A DNA stretch of 64,000 bases from Apus apus (taxonomy: Eukaryota; Chordata; Aves; Apodiformes; Apodidae): the NCBI RefSeq assembly GCF_020740795.1, contig NC_067312.1, positions 70,142,905-70,206,904 on the forward strand. The letters run 5' to 3'. This document shows positions 26,001 to 40,100 of this stretch, in pieces. Under the pieces are notes generated by a model, which made no database searches, was not told the DNA's origin, and worked only from the letters and a program-made list of their open reading frames with translations. The translations under genes were made by a program, and so were the position numbers. How positions within the stretch are numbered: the first letter of the stretch is position 1; every line of letters starts with the position of its first letter.

Positions 26001-26673
26001 TAATTCTGGATTTGAGAAGTGCCCTGCTGGGACAGGTGTACAAACTTGCACCCCGGGGCCAACTCTCAGCCTACCTATGGTCCCAAAAGAACAGCACAGA
26101 GGTCAGGCTAAGAGCTGCAGGACAACCTTTCAGCACAGGAAGGTTAGCTGAAACACACTTCTGTGAACACAGAAGTAGCAAAAACAACACAGCATCTCCA
26201 GAAAAATCTGTGACCACTCCACAGTTGAGACGTCTTACATATGAATGCAACAGACCATCACCTAACAAGAGACTGTCTGAGGAGTCAGCAACTAGGAGAG
26301 AGGATTTGCCTCTGCTCGTTTTGCTTTTAACGTTATTCTGACAAAACCTATTTTTAGCTTAATTTGCATTTACCAGCTGGATACCACCGAGTAAGGGGGT
26401 TTCCTTTTCACACACTGCACTAGTAAGAAAACATCTTGCAGTTAAGAGGAAAAAAAAAAAACAAAACACAACCCACCAAACCCACGAACCGCAACTGAGC
26501 AGGAACCGCCAGCGCAGAGACCGAGGAACAACTAGTGGGCCGAAAAAACTAATCAGATTCATCCCTGAAGCTGCAAAACCCTTCCTGAGGGGAGCGCCGA
26601 GCCCCCCCAGTTCCGCCCCCCGCCGCCCTACCTCCGCCGGCGCTGCCGGCCTTCCCGAGGAGCTGCCAGACAT
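11044..26673 (-). CDS. RAD17: RAD17 checkpoint clamp loader component, 16 coding exons
   Basis: Exons are 26673-26632, 25395-25123, 24141-24058, 23683-23527, 23076-22940, 21794-21742, 21647-21522, 21425-21356, 20740-20629, 18345-18151, 16965-16880, 16342-16196, 15739-15593, 14794-14674, 13443-13386 and 11311-11044. They join in phase to 691 aa (human isoform about 681). RAD17 replaces RFC1 in an RFC-like complex that loads the 9-1-1 clamp at DNA damage. Visible features are an N-terminal exon of 14 codons (MSGSSSG...), as in human, VDRYKPET near residue 100, Walker A GPPGCGKT at 142-149, a Walker B-like ILIED near 228-232 and sensor-type SGDIRSAINSLQF. Also present are the AIGGKDASIFLFHALGKI block and GFRPLHKPQWFFINKK. 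The tail keeps two SQ sites ten residues apart (S657, S667), matching human ATR/ATM targets S635 and S645, and ends in an acidic EEYDSD. No defects were seen. The gene is head-to-head with AK6. Confidence 0.97.
14070..14340 (+). mobile_element. Old CR1 LINE fragment in RAD17 intron
   Basis: The run TTCCTCAGAGACCTGTGCTAGGACCTG, read in parts as CCTCAGAGACCTGTGC and TAGGACCTG, followed by a CAGTACTTTCCT-like stretch and AGCAAGTTTGCCAAAGCC, resembles the CR1 reverse-transcriptase segment around 'GVPQGSVLGP...FADD' on the plus strand. It is heavily diverged, so the edges are approximate. It lies antisense to RAD17. Confidence 0.5.
16420..16795 (+). mobile_element. CR1 LINE 3' fragment in RAD17 intron
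   Basis: The stretch reads like the CR1 3' region in sense orientation. It has CTCAGATTCCTCTTGGCAATGCACAGGGAGAGGATGGGAGG (in parts: CTCAGATTCCTCTTGG, GCACAGGGAGAGGA), then a GGAGATACTCAACATT motif, and finally AGAGGTCCCTTCCAGATTATTCTATAATTT (part: AGAGGTCCCTTCCAGATTAT). It is diverged and antisense to RAD17. Confidence 0.75.
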
Positions 26674-26748
26674 CTTCGGCCCGGGCAGGGCCCATCCGCC
26701 GCGCCTCCGCCGAGCTGGGGGGAGAGCCGGGGAGGCAGCCGGGGCGGG

Positions 26749-27195
26749 GGCAGGACCGGGCCGGAGGGGGGGGCAGGACCGGGCCGAGGAGGGGGCAGGA
26801 CCGGGCCGAGGAGGGGGGGCAGGACCGGGCCGAGGAGGGGGGGCAGGACCGGGCCGAGGAGGGGGCAGGACCGGGCCGAGGAGGGGGGGCAGGACCGGGC
26901 CGAGGAGGGGGGGCAGGACCGGGCCGAGGAGGGGGCAGGACCGGGCCGAGGAGGGGGCAGGACCGGGCCGAGGTGGGGGCAGGACCGGGCCGAGGTGGGG
27001 GCAGGACCGGGCCGAGGGGGGGGCAGGACCGGGCCAAGGAGGGGCAGGACCGGACCGAGGAGGGGCAGGACCGGGCCGGGGGGTGGCAGGACCGGGCCGA
27101 GGAGGGGGCAGGACCGGGCCGAGGAGGGGGCAGGACCGGGCGGGGGGGGGGGGGGCAGGACCGAGCGGGGGGGGGGGGCAGGACCGGGCCGGGCC
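26749..27195 (+). repeat. G-rich minisatellite (20 copies of a ~22-24-bp unit) in the RAD17/AK6 promoter
   Basis: Twenty copies of GCAGGACCGG were counted. The basic unit is GGGGCAGGACCGGGCCGAGG plus a variable G run (4 to 14 G). Units differ mainly in the G run and in point changes (GAGGAG, GAGGTG, CAAGGAG, GGACCG). Each unit offers several runs of three or more G on the plus strand, so stacked G-quadruplexes are plausible. Long proline/alanine open frames across it are by-products of the repeat. Confidence 0.95.
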
Positions 27196-27381
27196 GACCC
27201 CTCACACCGGGCGGCCGAGCTGCCCAGGGGGCCTTCTCCTGTAACGGCTCTTAGCTGCCCGCGGCGCGCCTGCCTGCCTGCCCGCCCGCCCACTGGCCTG
27301 GCCGCCCGGCCCGGTGACGCCACGGGCATGCGCCGGCCGCACGGAGGCCCCCGCGCACGTGTCTCCTAGGCGACCGGCGGG

Positions 27382-29258
<1,877 letters not shown>

Positions 29259-29296
29259 CATTTGTAGCTCTGCTGGATCACCTCGGGAGAGGGTTT

Positions 29297-29302
29297 AATA
29301 AA
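29297..29302 (+). terminator. AK6 poly(A) signal AATAAA
   Basis: The canonical hexamer lies 38 bases after the AK6 stop, in GTTTAATAAAGG. A second AATAAA at 30088-30093 could end a longer 3' UTR. Between them (29303-30260) I see no gene or repeat. Confidence 0.7.
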
Positions 29303-30269
29303 GGACATTCATAGTTCTTGTATGATAAATTAATATTATTGTATATTGGGGAGTAGAAGAAGGTTTGGCACAGGCAGGAGAGGCACGGAGGAGAAACAGC
29401 AGGAGAGACAATTCAGCAGTGAATGAGTGAGAGGACAGAAATGACACAGTTGCCCTTAGTAGCAGGAACTACATGGAGCAATGTAGAGTTTTTTGGAGTT
29501 TACAATTAAAACCAAGCCTTCCCCCTCCTCCCCAAGAAAACTGAAATCCTGATCGTTGGGTGGCATTTGATGAGCTTTGGGTTTCTGGAGGCTAAAACAG
29601 TTTCCTGAAAAGGAGATAACTCTGTTTCTGATTTTTAAAGGCTAAGAACTGCAATCCTCTTGAATGTGTGGAGCCTCATGCAGCATGAGGGGTGTGTGGT
29701 GTAGTCTAAGGAGGGTGCTTTGTTTTGGAAGGAAGAGAAGTGATGTAAGAGATACTTTACATTCATTATGCAAACTTTGGGAATCACAGTGTAAGGAAAC
29801 ATTGGATATATCTTCACTGGTGTGGAATGAAAAGCAATGAGGTTTCTTCCTCTTTTTTCTGGCAGTATTCTCCATCACCCATCCCAGTCCTGGAACAGTT
29901 TTTTTTTACCATAAGTTGATCAAGGAAATGCATCATTTGGCAGGACAAGGAACCAGCAGTGACCCAAAACGTGGTTACACTTAAAATTCTGGCAGCCATC
30001 TGTGCTAATTGCTTTTAAAGCCTGGCTGCCAGGAGGGTGCAGGGTAGAAATTTATTTGCTGTAAAGATTGTGTAGAAAGGGTTTCCTAATAAACTTTTTA
30101 TACATGCAAGTTTGAATAGTGAAACTCTTTTATTTGCTTGGAAAATTCTATTGTAGAGAGTCTTGTGGTGATATATTTAAGATTTTATTCTGTTATTCCA
30201 AATCGGGTATCTGGCTTTTGTGAGGTTTGCAGAGGGTAACTGCAACAGCAATTTGAAATGCTGGAAAAC

Positions 30270-31130
30270 CCGGAGTTTCCCGGGAGAGCCGGGCCCAGAC
30301 GTGCCTGCCTCCCGAGGAGCCGCTTCCAGGGTTGTTTCCGAAGGGGAAACGGGGCGGAGGGCGATCTCTGAGCAACCCGAGGTCACGTCTAAAAGCTGCC
30401 GGTGGGCAGGACGCCGACCTCCGCTTCAAACGCAGCCCAGAGACGAGCTGAACCGGTGGGTGGGTCTGGGCGGGGGAGCTGCGGGACCGCGGTCCGGACG
30501 AGCCGCTCCTCCCGCCCCGGCTCCAGCCCGAACCCCAACCCGAACCGCCCCGGGAAAAGGGACCAGCGGCTCCACGGGCAGGTGGGACGGGGGTTCCGGG
30601 TTAGAAGAACCGGGAGCGGGGGGACGTGGCGGGACCAGCCGGGCGGTCCCACCGGCCCCGCCGCTTCCCCTTCCCGCTTCCCCCCGTCTGGCCGCTTCGG
30701 CAACGGGGTTCTCTGTTGTTCTAGCTCCAGCACCTGTTGCTCTGGGGGAGAAGCCGCCGGCAGCGCCAGTCAGGGAGGTGCCCTGGGTGCCACAAAGCAA
30801 AACAAACAGCCAAACGGCAGGAGGAGATGGAGGAAGCCGACGAGGATGACATGACCTGCGGAGACTTGGGAAACGGGCTTGGGAGAAGACCTGGGGGTGT
30901 TTATGGAGAGGAAAAATTACAAAACTCGTCTTCGCTGAGGCCTAGAAAGGGATCGGGCAAGGTTTGCAGTTCGGTCTGGCCGGCCGGGAGAGGGGAGGAA
31001 GGTGATGCTGCAGCCCCTCCGGCTTCAGGAGGCAGCGGCGCTGGCGGGGGGTCCGGCAGAAAGCCCTTCGCGGGCTGCACCCGGCGGAGCAGCTGCGGTA
31101 GGAGCCGTCCAGAAGTTAGTTATTCGCTGG
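30270..31130 (+). promoter_or_regulatory. CpG island and 5' region of CCDC125
   Basis: CpG density rises sharply from about 30,270 and falls after about 31,130, covering the first coding exon of CCDC125. The frame upstream of the chosen ATG is closed by a TAG at 30722, so translation must begin at 30827 or later. A pyrimidine-rich stretch ending TTCTAG at about 30,724 may be the acceptor of the first coding exon, with a non-coding exon further upstream. Confidence 0.6.
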
Positions 31131-34100
31131 GAGAACGTTCAGCTGATATAAAAATGTATTATTGTTGTCGTTGTTATTGTTATATTACTATTATTCAAAA
31201 CCGAGCCGCTGAGCTGCTTTAACCGAGGTACCGCGTCGATTCAAGCTGTTTGCCACAACCCTCGGAATTCTCTGAAGGACTCCGGGAAGTGCTGGTGCCT
31301 CGCAGGTTGGTGGGTGCAGCCCGTGACTCCGGCGAGGGTGGCAGGAGGAGGCGGATGCTCGACGCTGCCCACGACGGCCCCAGAGGAGTCTCTGTGCCCA
31401 CATCTCCCTCCCAGAACATGTAACAGCAGAGTTGCTTTGCAGTGCAGGACGCTGTAGGCTTTTTTAGTGTAAAATTACCATTTTAAAGTGTTTGCTTTTG
31501 CATTTGAAAGTGACATTTACCCAAAAAATGGGGGTGGCGGGGGGGGCAGCATGTTTTTTCTCTAAATACATACATGACATTTAATGGAATGGCTTAGGTT
31601 TGTTCAACCCTGTGTCTTCCCAGCAATTGTATCCAAAGCTTATGGCTAAATATTCAAATTCTTGCCTGCTGTTTAGTTGAAATTTGTGATTTGGCGTAAT
31701 TTTGAGGGAAGTTGTTTCTAGAACCTGCCTACTTCTGTTCTCATTTTTTTGTGAAGACAGCACGGCTGTAAATAAAAAAGGCAGTGCTGTTCATTATACT
31801 TTAGCTGCTTTCCCTTAAATTTTTAGCCATTTTTAGTATCTTGACAAGTATTTCCATATAACTTGCTTATGTCTCTGCTTTAGAAGATGTCCCCCACTAT
31901 CCTCTCCACACCTTGCAGTAAACTAAGCAGTGTAATTATCATTTATTGGTTTCAGCATCTTCAGTGGGAAGATGGTGCAAAACCAGCATAATTCTTACTG
32001 GTTTCACTGTCCTTCTTCAGGTCTTAATATGATGCTTGTCTTACATCTAGGTCTTTTCACTCACCAAGATCCATGAAAGCATGAATTAAGCCCACAAGAA
32101 CCTTTAGTGGGAGGTTGCCTCTTAACATACCTCTGCAATGCTCAGTTGGAGAAAAACCAGTAGTAACTGCTTGTTTAGAGGAACTTTGGATCTTGTGGAA
32201 TACTCCACCATCCCACCCCATCTCCTGAAAATTGCTCCTACTTCTAAAGAGTGTTGGCTACTGTTGAGTTGGGTTGTTGAAAAGTTAGGCAATTTGAAAA
32301 TGATCTAAAAATGAATGGGTTTTTTTGCATCAAGGTGGCAATTTTGGGAGTTTTTTTTGTTGGTTTGGTTTTTTTTAAGGAAATTCTGAAATAATTTTTC
32401 CTTATTGTAGGTCTCTTTATACTGGTCTTTTTTTTTCCCATTTCATTAACTGTGAAATAATGTGTTTGAGCTTAGTCTTTAAATATTTAAGTCTGTTTAT
32501 GAGCTCCAGAATTAAAAAAACCCACAAAGATGAAAATTCACTTCTGCATGTTGCTTTCAAGGTAAAGCACATTTTTATGTTTTCTTTTGTAAATATTATA
32601 ATACCTCATTGTTCAGTATCTCCTGTCAATCCTACAGACTCTAATACTGAAGTGTCAAATGAAGAACTAAAGCAACAACTACAGGAAGCTCTAGAGGTCA
32701 GTAACTAGGCCAAGTCTTCTGCTCTTCAAACCTACATTTCCTTCTAATGTAGCAAAGAATAATGGAATTTTAGTGTAGCTAAAGATCTTGGCATATCCAG
32801 AATCTTGGAGGGATCCAGGTTCTTGAAATTAAGAGTGCCATTTGGAAGCTTCATGAAATTTTATGCCAGGAAATCAGTGTGAGATGCAGTTTATACTCTG
32901 GATTTTTATATTATTATTATTTGGGGGGGCGGGTTAGAAGTATTTGTAAACATGTAGAGAATAATAAAGGATTGTAATTCTTTTCTAGCAGGATTTTTTT
33001 TTTTTTCAAATTAAGCTTTGGGCCTGAAAACCTGCAGTGTGAACAGAATAGTCTTTAGGGTTTAAATCTGTGTTTTTGCTGAAAGGTAGTTAGCTCCTAC
33101 CTTTTAATTTTACCATGGTTAAATGTATTGGTGCATTGGCATCAGTCCAGGTAGAAAGTGCACGTTGATCACAGCTGTAAAAATACACACTTAATCTGCT
33201 CTGTGCTCTTTAACCTCAGGAAAGCTCACAGTAGGTAATTTTCAAGCTGTTTTAGCATGATGGAGCTTCATTGAGCAGCAAGTTTTAGTATCAGGGAGTC
33301 CTATTTATTTCCAAATAGCCCAGTCTGTGAAAGGGTCACTGTTCCAGGTACAGTTTCAGTACCAGAAGCTAAGTAATAGAACTGGAAAAGCTATGAAAAA
33401 GGTTTGGTGTGACCACAAGTGAACAATTGAGTGACACTTACATAGGGGTTAAAGAAAGATAAGCATACATAGCAGTACATTTTCTTTTAGCTCTTGGAAG
33501 TGGAAAAACTTCTGCCTTCTGAAGGTGGGAATGTTCCATCAAGACACGATTGGCATCAGGGCTTGGAGCAGGAATTGGTTTTGTCCTTGTTGTTCTGTCC
33601 TGGACAAGTACTGGCTTTGATCTAACAGCTGTAACATGATACTTGTGCTATAGGGTATGGATGCTTTGTATAATATAGTACATCATATTAATAATTTATT
33701 TAGTATATATTTGTAATATATACAGTTTATTTTCTAGCTACAACATGTATTCTGTTGTGATTACTTATTTTAAAGCTCCAGACCTGTGTTGGTGTATACA
33801 ACTTCTTTAGCAAGGCAGAACTGCATTATTTAGTGGTTTATTTTCTGAATACACTGGAAAGGAGCAGAAAAAATAATAATTAGAAGTTATTCTCATTTAA
33901 GGATTTTGTGCTAACCTGTGCAAGCTGCATCACAAGCAAGCTATTAGTGAGAAAATAATCATATAGGGTAGAAACAGGAAAAGGATCATTTTCTGAAGAG
34001 AGCAGATTCCCATTGCTATTACAGTTGAGTTTTAACAGGATTAGCTTATCTTTCACTCAGTGCACCTGTTTTCTTTTGCTTCAGGAGGTTGAAATTTTGA

Positions 34101-37100
34101 AAGTTGAGCTTGAAGCATCTCAAAGACAGCTTGAAGGAAAAGATGAAGCCCTTCGAATTCTGCAGAGCATGGTAGGAGTTGTTCAGAAATCTTTTAGTTA
34201 CTTGGTGGTAAAGGAAAGAACACAGAAGAAATCTGCCTTCCATTCCTCATCCAAATCCCTGAAACTTTTAAGTCCTTTTCCAGGGCTGTAATTTAAGGCA
34301 ATGAGCCTGCAGGTGTCTACAGACTTGGCTTCTACAATTTACTACTTTTTGTACATGGAACCATTGCAGATACTTTAGGAGACTTTACTGTTGCAGCAAA
34401 TTATCATAATTTTACCTTTGAAGATCCTTGAAAATTTATTTATTTTACATTAAAGAACAAAGCCTTCTTTCCAGGCCTGTACATTTTAGATTTTGCCAGT
34501 GCTTGTTGTTTTGCTGCAAAGCACAGATATTTTCAGTTTTCATCTTTGCCTTAGAAGGCAGTATGCATTACACATTAGTCTGTTGTTTCCAGTTTTTAAC
34601 AGTTTTATTCAATATCACAATGAATTATGTTGAAATCAATTCCTGTTGCCTTACTTGCATAATCCTTTTACAGTTCTGCAGTTCCTACCCTTGGACATTT
34701 GTATTAAGTTACGACTGGATCAAAGTATAAATATGTTGTAATCAAGTTTTTTAAGAGTTGATTTTGTGCACAAGCCCTGAAGAAGATTTGATCTTGCTGT
34801 AAATGATGCTACATTTTTCAATAGAGAAGATAATGGGATTGAAACACCAGTTTGATATGCAACATAGCTATTTAGTGACTTGAAATTTGAACCCACTGGG
34901 ACTTAACAAGCAAGTTGTTAGTGTTTGTAATTCTGCATCCTCAAGTTTAACCAAGTATATGCACTTCTGTTGATGTAAAACTGAAAATTTGGCTAAAGCC
35001 AAATTAAGTAGACTTAATTACAGCATTTGACAGAGTTGTGCTTTTGTTTTTTTTCAGGCAGTATTTAATAAAGCCACTAGTCATACGAAAGCAATGCTCC
35101 AAAAAACTGAGGAAGAAAAGAGAACGTTAGAAAAGGTAGGGGTGCATGTTTCCTTCACCCCTGTACAAAAACATAGAAGTCCATTGCTGTTTATAAAGGG
35201 GTTTCAGACTGTTTATTTAAATCAGTACAAAGCTGCCATTACTTTCATGTTCTTTTGGAAAGTATTCATATTCTTTTTAGTAGAAGGGGAAGGTGTTCAT
35301 GTATCACTCTTTTGATATAAACATTTTGATGCTATAGTGTGTACAAATAATACTTGAAAGTTCCTGGAGTTCTTTCTGTGCTTTCAGTTGGCCTTCGTTG
35401 TGAGTTTCACTGTCATTCATAGTGAGTTGCACTGTTTCTGAGTTATTGAGCTGGAATTTCTCAATTTATGTGGACTTCTCACAGAGCTGTAAGGGGACAG
35501 CAAAATGTTACACTGTGAATTTGGTTTTGTCGTAAGACACTACAGGCATTAGTTCATGCAACATGGTCTGAAATCCATAGATCAGTGATGCAGAAACTTT
35601 CTGGTGTCTGGCACCAAGTGCACTTTTAACAGTACCATAGATTGTCTTCATCATTGGTTACCAAGATCATCTCTGCTAGTGCCAAATTCAGCACCAGCAC
35701 TTCCTCCTCTTCCTTTGACTGGGAGACTTTCCATGAACTGCTGCTGCTTTGTTTTGTCTCCACAGGAAATAAATATTTTGCAATGGGAAATTGAATTTGA
35801 TCAGGATAGATTTAAAAACATAGAAGACACGTGGACAGAAAAATATGACAGGTATTTAACCTACACTGTGTATTTTGGGGTTTTTTTTTAATTGCATTGA
35901 ATGCTGTATGTCACCTTTCTTGGGCTTTAAGTTTTCTCCACCAGGTTTTTTGGGTTTTTTTTTGCGTTTTCCTGATTTCCTTACAAATTTGGGAAGTTGT
36001 ATTTAATATTCATGCTATTCTCATTTGTATTTTTCAACTGAAACTAGTAAAATTAGTAAGTCTCAGTTCGTTAGTGTGTATGTAGGCTACCCTTGCTAGG
36101 CTGAGTGTTCATTTTCATCCTATTACATTATTATGAGAGCCAGCTGGAGCCAGACTGTCCCTGTTTACTTTAAACATAAATGAGGCATAGAAAATAATGG
36201 TATGTGCATGCATGTGGAAATATCATTTGCTGGTTAATCATTGCTTTATTTTCTTGCATTATAGGTATCAGCCTATGTACAGGTAAAATGGAATGCTTTT
36301 CAGACAAGCTGATCAACTGGTTCTTTGTTTAAATAAGAGTTATTCTGGACGGAGAGCAGGTGTGGTTAGGCAAGCAGAAGATGCCAGAGGCACTAAACTA
36401 ATAATACCATAACAGACCTTGGAAAATGTGACCAGCAGGCTCACTTACTTAGATGTAGATATGATGTAGCTGAAGTCTACCTACCAGAGTTACCATTTTT
36501 TAAAACTTGCAAACTGAGAGTCAGAAAGGAAGCCAAAAGTTAACAAACTATTAACTTGTGAGAACAGTTTTATTAAGATACTGTGTCTTGTTCACTGTTA
36601 ACTTACTTAACACTTGTCAAGGGATACCCCTTGAAAAACCCTCTGGCTTGCCTGACTTAGGAGACTGGAAGTGTAGCCAGGTAGTTTGGAGCAACAAAAC
36701 TAGTGTTAACTGTCGAGTGCTGGAGATGCACCTTCAGCAAACTGCAAGCCAGGAGCTCAGACTGCTTTGCAAAAAGGTTTTCTGATACCTGAGACAGCAG
36801 GATGAGAAGAGTGTGTATTTCCCTTTGTTTATTCAAGTGAAATAATTTGAGTTACTGTTTAAACAAAACTACTAATTCACAGTACATTTTATTTGCTGAC
36901 AGCCAAAGAGATGCATCAAAAATTCTGTTGCTTAGTACTTCTGATTGCCATTTTTCTATTTAAGAAGGAAATACTTAAATAAGTCACAGAAAAATACATT
37001 ATAAATGCATCTTGTATGTCCTCAGGTTGCCCAGCTTGAAAGTACAGGTGTTCTTAAAAACAGTATTAAGACTGCAGGAAGTTTATTTTCTAAAACTGAG

Positions 37101-40100
37101 ACCAGAGCCATGTTGTCACCTGTCCAATAACAATTTTGTTCTTTCAGGGAAGTGAGAGATTTCTAGCAAGCGTTTCAAAAGGTCACAATTACTAATTTAT
37201 TTGAGTTTCTAATGATAATATGGTAATCAAACTTGCCTCTTACTAAACTCTGAAGCTGTTTGTACTTTCTACTTACACATTAATGATTTTTAGCATTTTT
37301 TCCCTTCTAACATTCGCTCAAACATACGTGGACATGCTCAAATTGTTTGTGCTAGGGTGTGGTTTCAAGAGCAAGGTGAGTCTGTTTGAACAGCCCTTGC
37401 TATCTGGGTTGCAAAGAAACCTCTGCAGAGATTCCTGGTTTTGCTCCCTGCAGAGCCAGCTGCTGCCTGAGTACTGTGGATTCCACAGAAGCCAGCCTGG
37501 CACAGCCTGCTTCCAGACCAAGCCTACAGACACAACTTTCTTCAGAGAGTTAGTCAGGAGTAGTTTCAGGTTGCTTATTGAGCCCTGGCTAGCAGATTTG
37601 AGTCTCACAGCATGGTACATACTACTGGTACAGAGACTGTTATAGGAAAATTTTACATTTTTTTCTACAAAAGCCCTTACCAGCAAGGACACTGGTTGTA
37701 TAATACTGCATGGGTAATATTTCATCAAACTGAGTACTCAGCTCTTCAATTCTGCTTCTTTTTTTGTTTGTTTGTTTTATTTAATCTTGAAAGTAATAAT
37801 AATTTTTATTTGCAGAAACACAATGTTTTAACAGGCTAATTTGTTGGGTTTTTTCCTTTGAGTTCCCTTTTTAATACAATACATTTTTTAGAAGATAATG
37901 CCTCTTTCTAACTTCTGCAGGATATATTGTGAAAATGCTGCTCTTAAGGAAGCACTGAAACTGAGAACAGAAGAAGTTAAAACTCTTAAAGCTGAAAATG
38001 CAAGTAAGCCACCAACAGCTCCTTCTCTTCATAAACTGTTACTCAGGAATCATTCAGGATTTAGCTACAAAGGAAACTTTCTGTCTGGATAAGTCTTGCT
38101 ACTGGCAGGTGATATTGGTGGATATGTAGAAACCCTTTTTAAACAGAGAAGTTACATTTTTTTTTTCTTCTCACATTGTCACTTGAACTGAAAAAAAGAA
38201 TAATTGATAGGAAGAGTCAGGTATGCATAGCTTGAAGAGTAGATCATGTGTGGGAGAGGTACACCTACATTGTCTCACTGACGTGGTAACACCCTGGGTG
38301 TGGTGGGACGTGCGTCAGTTCTCTGGTAACATACCCACATAAAGATTCCTCTAGCACAAACTTGGTGGCATTATGGCTTTCTAGTTATGTAGGACTATAG
38401 TTATGAAGGAAGGGTCAGATGACTCAAGCCCCTTTTCCTTATTTTGGTTTCCAAAAAAGCTTTGACATCGTTGGCATGGGTGATTATTTTCCCAATAGTG
38501 TGCTATTCTAAAAAGGCAGCTGCTGCAGTTACAAGTGCACAAAGGGGATAAGCCCATTGTCCTGAGGCAGAGGAAGATACAAGATGGCATCTCTGCCAGT
38601 GGGACATTTCCATTAGGAAAACACAGATGGAAGAAAAAGGGATCCAAGTTTCTATGTCTACATAGTCTCATCATGTTTCCAAGCTATGCTTAAACTACAA
38701 AAATGCTTCTTTTGGGTGTAGGTAAAAAAAAAAAAAAAAAAAAGAGCAGCAGGCTTTTTAAATCTCTTTCCTTGTTTTATTTTATGATAGTCCTGAATCA
38801 GCAGTGCTTGGAATTTCTTGCACTGCTGGATGTGGAACAACAGAAGGTGGTTCAGGAAAACATGTCTTTGAATAAAAGTGACATTACAGATTTCACAGGT
38901 CTTGAAGTAAGTACAACCTGCATGTTTTTCAGAATGGTTGGTTCAGACTTATATTCAAAACACATAACTACGTTTTGCTTACTGATTATTTAATTGTTTC
39001 TTGGGACCCATTTTTAGCCAATCAGAATATGGCCTTACACGCCTGTTAACCAGTTTTGTCATTTGAGGTCTGCCTTGTAAAGAAAGAGTAGATGGAGCAT
39101 CAGGATATTTTCCAGAGGCCAGCATGCTGATTTTTATTTCCAAACACCTGAAATCCTAAGCCCTGCACCTAGTGCTTTACTTTATTGAGCAAATAAAGAA
39201 ATTCTGATGAGGTCTGCAGGGAGAAGGATACACAGGCTGATGATTTTTGCCTCTAGGTTATCTTGCTGAAAACTAGATTTGAGACAGAAGCCATCACACC
39301 CAAATCTCTTGTAGCTTCCTTCCCCTGACCCTTACAGTCCCTTTGTAGTTTCAGGATTATTTTTTTGCTAGTCATCTAGCATCTCTTGGATTGTGTTGTG
39401 TATGCAGTTAGATATTTAACTGGTGGTTTCTTTTGGATTTTAAGCTGGCAGTTCTTGGAGCCTGCACCTGCAATACTTCTGGGGGGCAACCTTGCCCCTG
39501 TGCTAAAATGGCAGCTGTAACTCGAAAGCAACTTCTTCATCTCAAGCAGGAGGTAATGCTGCTTGGCTTAGACATGAGCAAGCAGAGAGATTCTTGTGCT
39601 GAAAACCACACAAAGCCAGAAACACTCCACTGCAGCTTGCACAAACTAATGTGTTTGTAAATATGAATGCATCTCAGAAATCGTGTAGCTTCTTCGTAAT
39701 GCTTGTAATGCCCCAACATTTGCTGATACAAAATTGTAATTATTGTCTCAGTCAGCTTTACTAGCTAAAACAACCTTCTCTTTCACCTTCTTTTACCTTC
39801 CACCTGTATTTCTTAATCTCTAAGGTTATGCACTCTGCAAATGTATACACAGTGTGAATGTGGACTGCTGCTGACCCTTCCCCTCCCTTCCTTCCACCTC
39901 TCACATCAGCACTTGCCAGCCTGCTCACCCAGCCAGGCCAGGAAGCTGATCTTGCTGAAAACTGTGTTATTTACATCACACCCTAACTGGCTAAATAATT
40001 TTCAAGATCTTAATTTTTTTAATGTAGTGAAATCCTGTAGTTTTCAAATTTTTCTTCGGGTTTGTATTTGATTTGGCAAATGTGGTAACGATCCTCGTGG

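Noticed and set aside
26549-27329. Long Pro/Ala-rich open frames on both strands
   Set aside because: They are the translated minisatellite. The period and GC content keep frames open, and there is no domain or splice support.
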